Shown in pieces: positions 1-5,060 of a stretch of 8,852 nt of DNA (position 1 is the stretch's first letter; each line of letters starts with the position of its first letter). The notes beneath the pieces are model-generated. The model made no database searches, was not told the origin of the DNA, and worked only from the letters and a program-made list of their open reading frames with translations. The stretch comes from Comamonadaceae bacterium (GTDB lineage Bacteria; Pseudomonadota; Gammaproteobacteria; Burkholderiales; Burkholderiaceae_C), in the NCBI GenBank assembly GCA_947451445.1, contig CANFZJ010000101.1, forward strand, positions 1-8,852. Reading direction: 5' to 3'. The translations under genes and the position numbers were made by a program.

Positions 1-68
1 CCGCAATACCGTCGAACCTGAAATTTCAGTCATATTGGTCTGTAGCGCATATTCCACAAGCGCGATTA

Positions 69-85
69 GCTATTATTTTAATAGC
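69..85. repeat. Small AT-rich inverted repeat downstream of obgE
   Basis: GCTATTA (69-75) and TAATAGC (79-85) form a perfect 7-bp stem with a 3-nt loop, starting two bases beyond the obgE stop codon. It could be a weak 3' hairpin or terminator for obgE, but the stem is AT-rich and no U-tract follows on the minus strand. The rest of 1-86 shows no gene or other clear signal. Confidence 0.3.
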
Positions 86-86
86 A

Positions 87-1169
87 CTATTCCGCAGCAG
101 AATCCGTTGGATTCACGGCGAAACGTGGGTCCACTTCGACGTGCACCTGCTCTGCCAGCTGTTCAGCCTTGACGTGCTGGTAAATCGCCTTCACCAGCGG
201 TTCGCAGCCTTCGCGGGTCAGCGCGGAAATCTCGAACACCGGGCCCTTGAATTTGAAGCGCTTGACAAAGTCTTTGACCAAAGCCGCACGGGTGTCGGAG
301 TCGGCCATGTCCAGCTTGTTCAGCACCAGCCAGCGCGGCTTCTTGAACAGTCCGTCGTCGTACTTTTTCAGCTCGTTGACGATCGCCTTGGCCTGCGCTA
401 CCGGGTCGATGGAGTCGTCGAAAGGCACCATGTCCACCACATGCAGCAACAAGCGGGTGCGCTGCAGATGGCGTAAGAACAAATGGCCCAGGCCTGCACC
501 GTCGGATGCACCTTCAATCAATCCTGGCAAATCGGCCACCACAAAGCTCTGCTCGGGGCCTACGCGCACCACACCCAAATTGGGATGCAAAGTGGTGAAT
601 GGGTAGTCGGCAATGCGCGGACGGGCGTTGGAAATGGCCGTGATGAAAGTCGATTTACCGGCGTTGGGCATGCCCAACAGGCCGACATCGGCCAGCACAC
701 GCAGCTCCAGCTTGAGTTCGCGCTTTTCGCCTGGCCAGCCAGGAGTCTTTTGGCGCGGCGCGCGGTTGACGGCGCTTTTGAAACGCATATTGCCAAAACC
801 ACCGTCACCGCCCTTGGCAATGGTGATGAGCTCGCCGGGCACCAACAGTTCGAACAAGACTTCGCCGGTTTCGGCATCGGAAATGATGGTACCGACAGGC
901 ATCTTCAGCGTAATGTCGGCACCGGCTGCGCCGAACATGTCGGAACCCATGCCGTGTTCGCCACGCTTGGCATCGTGCCGACGCGAGAAGCGGAAATCGA
1001 CCAGCGTATTCAGGTTGATGTCTGCCACCGCAAACACATGGCCGCCGCGACCGCCATCGCCGCCGTTCGGGCCGCCGAATTCTTTGTACTTTTCGTGACG
1101 AAACGACACGCACCCCGCTCCGCCATCGCCTGCGGAGATGTCAATGTAGGCTTCGTCAACGAACTTCAT
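87..1169 (-). CDS. obgE: Obg family GTPase ObgE/CgtA
   Basis: This is an essential ribosome-associated GTPase that helps late assembly of the 50S subunit and links growth to the stringent response; it is cytoplasmic. The glycine-rich Obg fold fills about residues 1-158 (for example GGPNGGDGGRGG at 32-43). The G domain follows with all five motifs visible: G1 GMPNAGKS (166-173), G2 FTT (191-193), G3 DLPG (213-216), G4 NKLD (284-287) and G5 SAL (315-317). At 360 residues it is a short-tailed Obg without a long C-terminal domain, ending in a polar, acidic tail. The ATG start is supported by GGAAT about 6 bases upstream (minus strand) and by the standard MKFVDEA beginning. It lies downstream of rplU-rpmA, the usual bacterial order, but a hairpin at 1207-1234 separates it from rpmA. 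No key residue is missing. Confidence 0.98.
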   Translation of the reverse strand: MKFVDEAYIDISAGDGGAGCVSFRHEKYKEFGGPNGGDGGRGGHVFAVADINLNTLVDFRFSRRHDAKRGEHGMGSDMFGAAGADITLKMPVGTIISDAETGEVLFELLVPGELITIAKGGDGGFGNMRFKSAVNRAPRQKTPGWPGEKRELKLELRVLADVGLLGMPNAGKSTFITAISNARPRIADYPFTTLHPNLGVVRVGPEQSFVVADLPGLIEGASDGAGLGHLFLRHLQRTRLLLHVVDMVPFDDSIDPVAQAKAIVNELKKYDDGLFKKPRWLVLNKLDMADSDTRAALVKDFVKRFKFKGPVFEISALTREGCEPLVKAIYQHVKAEQLAEQVHVEVDPRFAVNPTDSAAE

Positions 1170-1206
1170 ACCGATTCCAATTTACAAAAATAGTGTCCCT
1201 AAAACA

Positions 1207-1234
1207 CCGAAGCCCCGGCGAGGCGGGGCTTCGG
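1207..1234 (-). terminator. Rho-independent terminator/attenuator between rpmA and obgE
   Basis: CCGAAGCCCCG (1207-1217) and CGGGGCTTCGG (1224-1234) form a perfect 11-bp GC-rich stem with a 6-nt loop. Read on the minus strand, the hairpin is followed by TGTTTTAGGG and then by another T run (ACTATTTTTG). It sits 30 bases after the rpmA stop and 37 bases before the obgE start. It should terminate or attenuate rplU-rpmA transcription. It does not have the U-tract needed to act on the plus strand. Confidence 0.85.
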
Positions 1235-1264
1235 GGGGATCAAAGCGATCTATTCAACCAGCGC

Positions 1265-1525
1265 TTAGGCCGCTGGTGTAATAACCACTTGATGCTTGTT
1301 CATCGAGCCCTTGATGGCGAAGGACACATGGCCATCCACCAGAGCGAACAAGGTGTGGTCCTTGCCAATACCGACATTGGTGCCGGGATGGAACTTGGTA
1401 CCACGTTGGCGAACGATGATCGCGCCTGCGCTCACCAGTTCACCGCCAAACGCTTTCACGCCCAGCATCTTGGGGTTTGAATCACGCCCATTTCGCGTAG
1501 AGCCGCCGCCTTTTTTCTGTGCCAT
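1265..1525 (-). CDS. rpmA: 50S ribosomal protein L27
   Basis: L27 is a small basic protein of the large subunit whose N-terminal tail reaches toward the peptidyl-transferase centre. The 86-residue product has the family length and begins MAQKKGGGSTRNGRDS, the diagnostic flexible tail. It is followed by the conserved core with GVKAFGGE, IIVRQRGTKFHPG, NVGIGKDHTLFA and a V-F/I-S-x-like C-terminal strand. There is no N-terminal extension of the kind cleaved in Firmicutes, so Met-Ala is probably the mature end after ordinary processing. The gene starts 12 bases after the rplU stop codon, so the two form one transcript. A strong hairpin follows the stop codon. Confidence 0.98.
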   Translation of the reverse strand: MAQKKGGGSTRNGRDSNPKMLGVKAFGGELVSAGAIIVRQRGTKFHPGTNVGIGKDHTLFALVDGHVSFAIKGSMNKHQVVITPAA

Positions 1526-1537
1526 GACTAATGCCTC

Positions 1538-1849
1538 TTATGCTGCAATCGCGCCGATTTGCAGTTCGGTGAACTGCTGACGGTGACCTTGGCGTTTCAT
1601 GTAGTGCTTACGACGGCGCATTTTGAAAATGCCCACTTTGTCGTGTTTGCCGTGTGCCACTACCGTGACTGTGACCGTTGCGCCGGACACCAAGGGCGTG
1701 CCAACCTTGATCTCGCTGCCGTTACCGACTGCCAGAACCTGGTCGAACACGATCTCTTGGCCTACGTCCGCAGCAATCTGTTCTACTTTAATTTTTTCGC
1801 CGGAAGCAACACGATACTGTTTGCCACCGGTTTTTATGACCGCGTACAT
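1538..1849 (-). CDS. rplU: 50S ribosomal protein L21
   Basis: L21 binds 23S rRNA in the large subunit, in contact with L20. The 103-residue product matches the family length. It starts MYAVIKTGGKQYRV and ends in the conserved basic stretch KMRRRKHYMKRQGHRQ followed by FTELQIGAIAA. The ATG is preceded on the minus strand by AAAAGG (1856-1861) with 6 bases between, a good ribosome binding site. It is the first gene of the rplU-rpmA(-obgE) block, transcribed away from ispB. A probable extended -10 promoter (1899-1907) and a short leader hairpin (1871-1890) lie upstream. Confidence 0.98.
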   Translation of the reverse strand: MYAVIKTGGKQYRVASGEKIKVEQIAADVGQEIVFDQVLAVGNGSEIKVGTPLVSGATVTVTVVAHGKHDKVGIFKMRRRKHYMKRQGHRQQFTELQIGAIAA

Positions 1850-1870
1850 GCTTGACCTTTTCTCTCAATT

Positions 1871-1890
1871 CTGCAGACGAATTTCCGCAG
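1871..1890 (-). promoter_or_regulatory. Possible hairpin in the rplU mRNA leader
   Basis: On the minus strand, CTGCGGA pairs with TCTGCAG (7 bp including one G-U) around a 6-nt loop. It ends 9 bases before the L21 ribosome binding site. It may simply be chance, or it may be a regulatory leader; ribosomal protein operons are often controlled at the leader. No specific known L21 leader motif was recognised. Confidence 0.3.
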
Positions 1891-1898
1891 AGCCTTAG

Positions 1899-1907
1899 AT
1901 TCTAGCA
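1899..1907 (-). promoter_or_regulatory. Extended -10 promoter of rplU-rpmA
   Basis: On the minus strand, TGC directly precedes TAGAAT (1904-1899), an extended -10 element with 4 of 6 matches to TATAAT. No good -35 hexamer lies 16-18 bases upstream, which is tolerable for extended -10 promoters. An alternative -10, GATAAT, lies immediately upstream. Transcription would start near 1892, giving a leader of about 43 nt before the L21 start codon. Confidence 0.5.
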
Positions 1908-1945
1908 TTATCCCGCGGATTACCCTAACACGCCGGATGCGCGCC

Positions 1946-1973
1946 TTTAGGGGTACTGCGGATTTCTTATAAT
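1946..1973 (+). promoter_or_regulatory. ispB promoter
   Basis: TATAAT at 1968-1973 is a perfect -10 box. A weak -35, TTTAGG (1946-1951), lies 16 bases upstream and shares 3 of 6 bases with TTGACA. Transcription would begin around 1980, about 17 bases before the TTG start of ispB, so the leader is very short. It is divergent from the rplU promoter, with the two -10 boxes about 65 bp apart. Confidence 0.6.
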
Positions 1974-1996
1974 TACGTAACTACCCGCTTACTATT

Positions 1997-2980
1997 TTGT
2001 CAGTCAACTCCTCCCGCACCGCTGCCGCCCTCGCCCTCATCGCTGATGACATGCGCGAGGTAGATAAGGTTATCGCCGACCGACTCGCCTCTGGCGTACC
2101 ACTCGTGGGCACGGTCTCCCAATACATTATTTCGGCCGGCGGCAAACGCCTGCGGCCCGCAATTTTGTTGCTGATGTGCGGGGCACTGGGCTACACCGAC
2201 GCACAAAGATTCAACATGGCCGCCGTGGTGGAGTTCATCCACACCGCCACCCTGCTGCACGACGACGTGGTGGACGAATCCACGCTACGCCGTGGCCGCC
2301 CCACCGCCAACGAGTCATTTGGCAACCCAGCCAGCGTGCTGGTCGGTGACTTTTTGTACTCGCGGGCTTTCCAGATGATGGTGGATGCGCAAGATATGCG
2401 CATCATGCAGACCCTGGCCGACGCCACCAATGTCATCGCCGAAGGTGAAGTCATGCAGCTGGTAAACATGCACGACGCATCGCTGGACGAAGCCGCCTAC
2501 CTGCGCGTGATCCGCTCCAAAACCGCCAAGCTGTTTGAAGCCAGCGCCCGGCTGGCCGCCATTCTGTCGCACAGCACCCCGGCGGTCGAAGCCGCTTGCG
2601 CAGCCTACGGGCAAGCGCTGGGCACCGCGTTCCAGGTGATTGACGACGTGCTGGACTACGACGGCGACGCTGCCGAGATGGGCAAAAACCTGGGTGACGA
2701 CTTGCGCGAAGGCAAAGCGACCCTGCCCTTGATCGCCGCCATGCAACGCGGTACGCCCGCCCAATGTGCACTCATCCGCCAGGCCATTGAAACCGGTGAA
2801 ACCGAGCGCCTGGACGAGATCATTGCCATCGTCAAAAGCACGGGCGCCCTGGACATTACGCGCCAGGCGGCCGCCGCTGAAGCGCAGCTCGCCATTGAGG
2901 CTACCAAGCACTTTCAACCCAATGCCTACACAGAGGGGTTGCTAGAACTAGCAGCCCAATTGCTGGGCCGCCGCTCTTAA
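1997..2980 (+). CDS. ispB: Polyprenyl (octaprenyl) diphosphate synthase
   Basis: This all-trans prenyl chain-elongating enzyme condenses isopentenyl diphosphate units onto an allylic primer to make the side chain of ubiquinone; it is cytoplasmic. Family landmarks are GGKRLRP (48-54), the first Asp-rich motif DDVVD (89-93) followed by RRGRPT, and the second Asp-rich motif DDVLD (216-220), with GKNLGDDLREGK (229-240) after it. The length of 327 residues fits the long-chain trans-prenyl synthases. Product chain length cannot be read directly; C40 is inferred from the IspB family and taxon. The start is TTG at 1997; the next in-frame choice is ATG at 2051 (residue 19). Neither has a purine-rich ribosome binding site. 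I prefer TTG because the predicted transcript start is just upstream and the extra residues are plausible. Divergence from rplU-rpmA-obgE is the usual proteobacterial arrangement. Confidence 0.95.
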   Translation: MSVNSSRTAAALALIADDMREVDKVIADRLASGVPLVGTVSQYIISAGGKRLRPAILLLMCGALGYTDAQRFNMAAVVEFIHTATLLHDDVVDESTLRRGRPTANESFGNPASVLVGDFLYSRAFQMMVDAQDMRIMQTLADATNVIAEGEVMQLVNMHDASLDEAAYLRVIRSKTAKLFEASARLAAILSHSTPAVEAACAAYGQALGTAFQVIDDVLDYDGDAAEMGKNLGDDLREGKATLPLIAAMQRGTPAQCALIRQAIETGETERLDEIIAIVKSTGALDITRQAAAAEAQLAIEATKHFQPNAYTEGLLELAAQLLGRRS

Positions 2981-3016
2981 CTGCGTGCAACAAACGGACC
3001 TAAAGCAGGCATCAAA

Positions 3017-3091
3017 CGGGTTGTAACTTAGTCAGGTAAGCGCTAGGTTAGAAACTTAGAGACCGGAGGTTCGAGTCCTCTCACCCCGACC
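3017..3091 (+). pseudogene. Decayed tRNA-Pro-like gene (anticodon position AGA, no CCA)
   Basis: A full cloverleaf can be drawn. Acceptor 3017-3023 pairs with 3082-3088 (6 of 7 pairs; T at position 5 faces C at 68). D stem 3026-3029 pairs with 3038-3041 (3 of 4). Anticodon stem CTAGG (3043-3047) pairs with CTTAG (3055-3059) with one G-U pair. T stem GGAGG (3065-3069) pairs with CCTCT (3077-3081) around TTCGAGT. U8, A14, G18G19, U33, G53, TTC and A58 positions are kept. The C1-G72 pair, A73 and the 3' half resemble bacterial tRNA-Pro. Against function, the anticodon 3050-3052 is AGA (Ser codon UCU) rather than xGG, the D arm looks one base short, and the 3' end is CCG. It lies between convergent ispB and lysR, ending 5 bases before the lysR stop. 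Most likely it is a degenerate tRNA-Pro copy or integration scar; a functional tRNA-like RNA is a remote alternative. Confidence 0.75.
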
Positions 3092-3096
3092 GCATC

Positions 3097-4005
3097 TCAC
3101 GCCCCCAGTGCAGCACGCGCCACCAGGTGCTCCACCATATGCTGCGCTGCGGGTTGCAAGCCCTGGAAACTCTGGAAGCACACCACAAAGTTACGATGGG
3201 CCCACGCATCCGATAGCGGCACCATCTGAATGCCTAAATTGGCCGCAACGGTGCCACCCACCTCCATCGGTATCACGCTGACTCCCAGGTTGGCTGCAAC
3301 GGCCCTGAAAGCGGCGTCAAAGTTCGACACGATGACCCGGTACGAAACCAGACGCCCTGCCCGCGCAGCAGCGCGCTGCAACATGGTGTGCACTGCCGTC
3401 GAGGGCGGCAGACCTACATGTTCAAAGTCCAACATTTGCTCAAAGCGCAGTGATTTTTTCTGGGCCAAAGGGTGGTCGGATCGCACCGCCAGCGCCAGGC
3501 GGTCGCGGCGGTAGGGCCGGTGGTGCAGGCCCTCCAGGTCGATGTTGTCCCAGCACACGCCGACCGAGGCACTGCCTTCGCGCAGCTGGCGCACCAAATC
3601 GCGGGAAAACCGTTCCTCGATATCGACCTGGATGTTGCGGTGCGCCTCCTCGCGCATGAACAGCGCAATGTCGTCCAGCAAGGATTCGGCAATCACCGAT
3701 GCCGTCGCCACCAGGCGCACATGGCCCTTGACCCCACTGCCGAACGCGGCCACGTCGGTGGCAATCCGCTCCATGGTGAACAGCACGTTGCGGGCATGTT
3801 CCAGCAGAGTCACTCCGGCAGGGGTCGGCTGCACACCACGGCGTGAGCGAGCCAGCAAGCGCGTGCCCAGGTCCGACTCCAGCTGGGTGATCCGCTTGCT
3901 GATGGCCGAGGGCTCAATGTGTTCAGAGGCCGCTGCCCGGGCCATGTTCTGGTGGTCGCACACGGCGACAAACAAACGCAGGGTTTTCAGATCAATGTCA
4001 CGCAT
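3097..4005 (-). CDS. LysR-type transcriptional regulator
   Basis: This is a DNA-binding regulator of the LysR family, acting as a cytoplasmic tetramer that senses a small metabolite. The winged HTH occupies about residues 5-62: DLKTLRLFVAVCDHQNMARA leads into AISKRITQLESDLGTRLLARSRRG, with TPAG just after. A periplasmic-binding-like effector domain fills about 92-295, and the total of 302 residues is typical. It is divergent from the HMG-CoA lyase-like gene with 122 bp between them, so it most likely controls that operon and itself. The ligand is unknown; by context it is a substrate or CoA intermediate of the adjacent pathway. The ATG is the standard family start, but no ribosome binding site precedes it. 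A TAAAAT -10 box lies only 6 bases upstream, so the transcript may be leaderless. Its 3' end abuts the tRNA remnant. Confidence 0.95.
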   Translation of the reverse strand: MRDIDLKTLRLFVAVCDHQNMARAAASEHIEPSAISKRITQLESDLGTRLLARSRRGVQPTPAGVTLLEHARNVLFTMERIATDVAAFGSGVKGHVRLVATASVIAESLLDDIALFMREEAHRNIQVDIEERFSRDLVRQLREGSASVGVCWDNIDLEGLHHRPYRRDRLALAVRSDHPLAQKKSLRFEQMLDFEHVGLPPSTAVHTMLQRAAARAGRLVSYRVIVSNFDAAFRAVAANLGVSVIPMEVGGTVAANLGIQMVPLSDAWAHRNFVVCFQSFQGLQPAAQHMVEHLVARAALGA

Positions 4006-4011
4006 GGCGGT

Positions 4012-4085
4012 ATTTTAAGGATTCCCATTTGGCAAATTAAGCATTCCAAAGGGCCACTGGATTCATTTATGGGAATGTCTAAAAA
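4012..4085. promoter_or_regulatory. Divergent lysR / HMG-CoA lyase control region with operator repeats
   Basis: ATTCCCAT (4021-4028) and ATGGGAAT (4069-4076) are perfect inverted repeats, with a third ATTCC box at 4043-4047. TTTGG (4028-4032) and CCAAA (4046-4050) form a further inverted pair. T4062-N11-A4074 fits the LysR-box pattern and sits in ATTC-N8-GAAT. Candidate lysR promoter (minus): -10 TAAAAT (4017-4012) and -35 TTAATT (4040-4035), 17 bases apart. Candidate promoter for the lyase operon (plus): TGGATT (4058-4063) and TAAAAA (4080-4085), 16 bases apart and weak, as expected of an activator-dependent promoter. One repeat arm falls in the spacer of each promoter. Confidence 0.5.
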
Positions 4086-4116
4086 TACCCCACAACCAGA
4101 CCACTGGCCCCACCAT

Positions 4117-4130
4117 GGAGACAAACAGTG
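4117..4130 (+). promoter_or_regulatory. Ribosome binding site that fixes a GTG start
   Basis: GGAG at 4117-4120, followed by 7 bases (ACAAACA), precedes GTG at 4128 and decides the start of the lyase-like gene. An ATG at 4114 overlaps the site but is in another frame and soon meets a stop. The same GGAGACAAAC string occurs before the binding-protein gene at 6225-6234. Confidence 0.7.
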
Positions 4131-5060
4131 CCCCAATTCCCCTCCCATGCCGTTATCCGTGAAGTAGGTTTGCGCGACGGCCTGCAAAGCATCCAGACCG
4201 TGCTGCCCACCGCCTTTAAAAAGGAATGGATTGCCCGTGCCTACGCCGCAGGCCTGCGCGAAATCGAAGTCGGCTCCTTTGTGCCCGCCCGGCTGCTGCC
4301 GCAACTGGCCGACACCGCCGAGCTACTGGCCTATGCCCGCACCCTGCCCGGCCTGCGCGCTTCCGTACTGGTACCCAACCTGCGCGGGGCCGAAAACGCC
4401 ATTGCCCAGGGTGCGCACCTGATGATCGTGCCGCTGTCTGCCAGTCACCAGCACAGCCTGGCCAACCTGCGCAAGACGCCCGATGAAGTGGTAGCCGAGG
4501 TGGCCCGTATCCGTGCCGCCCGCGACGCCGCGGGCAACCGCACCCTGATTGAAGGCGGCGTCGGCACCGCGTTTGGCTGCACCCTGCAAGGCAATGTGGC
4601 CCCCAGCGAAGTGCTGCGCCTGCTGCAGGCCCTGCTCGATGCCGGGGCCGACCGCGTCAGCATCGCCGACACCGTGGGCTACGCCAACCCCCGGCAAGTG
4701 CATGAACTGCTGGAGCAGGCACTAAAGATTGCCGGCGACCGCTTCTGCTGCGGCCACTTCCACGACACGCGCGGCCTGGCGCTGGCCAACGTCTATGCAG
4801 CGCTATCCCTGGGCGTGGCCCGCTTTGACGCCTCACTGGCCGGTATTGGCGGCTGCCCGCACGCCCCAGGGGCCAGCGGCAACGCGGCCACCGAAGACCT
4901 GGCCTTCATGCTGGCGGGCATGCAGGTGGACACCGGCATCGACCTGCCCCAGCTGCTCGATTTGCGCGCCCAAGTCGCCGTTTGGCTGACCGGTGAAACC
5001 ACCCACGGCACGCTCTGGCGCGCCGGACTCCCCAAAAACTTCTCTGGAACCACTGTATGA
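4128..5060 (+). CDS. Hydroxymethylglutaryl-CoA lyase-like enzyme
   Basis: This DRE-TIM metallolyase family protein cleaves a 3-hydroxyacyl-CoA to acetyl-CoA plus a keto acid (for HMG-CoA, acetoacetate). The 310 residues match HMG-CoA lyases. Visible residues are the catalytic pair R16-D17 in GLRDGLQ, E47 in IEVGSF, metal-ligand histidines H210 and H212 in GHFHDTRG, and loop C243 in GIGGCPHAPGASGN, with N252 after it. IADTVGYANP lies at 179-188. The equivalents in human HMGCL (R41, D42, E72, H233, H235, C266, N275) are all present. Substrate-side sequence differs: Leu replaces the usual Pro before RDG, SI follows GLQ where NE is usual, and 101-116 is unlike the usual GAASE loop. The true substrate may therefore be an HMG analogue. 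It starts at GTG with a good ribosome binding site. It overlaps the next gene by ATGA, so the two are translationally coupled. Confidence 0.88.
   Translation: MPQFPSHAVIREVGLRDGLQSIQTVLPTAFKKEWIARAYAAGLREIEVGSFVPARLLPQLADTAELLAYARTLPGLRASVLVPNLRGAENAIAQGAHLMIVPLSASHQHSLANLRKTPDEVVAEVARIRAARDAAGNRTLIEGGVGTAFGCTLQGNVAPSEVLRLLQALLDAGADRVSIADTVGYANPRQVHELLEQALKIAGDRFCCGHFHDTRGLALANVYAALSLGVARFDASLAGIGGCPHAPGASGNAATEDLAFMLAGMQVDTGIDLPQLLDLRAQVAVWLTGETTHGTLWRAGLPKNFSGTTV

Noticed and set aside
483..1193. Long plus-strand open frame opposite obgE
   Set aside because: It is antisense to an unmistakable ObgE, has no family features or ribosome binding site, and is explained by GC-rich codon periodicity.
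2315..2917. 200-codon minus-strand frame opposite ispB
   Set aside because: It is fully contained in ispB antisense and has no recognisable domain; a GC-driven shadow.
2940..2953. TGCTAG/CTAGCA palindrome near the end of ispB as a terminator
   Set aside because: It lies inside the coding sequence, has only six pairs and no T-tract after it.
3017..3091. A functional serine tRNA (AGA anticodon)
   Set aside because: Serine tRNAs have a long variable arm; here it is 5 nt, and the acceptor and T arms look like tRNA-Pro.
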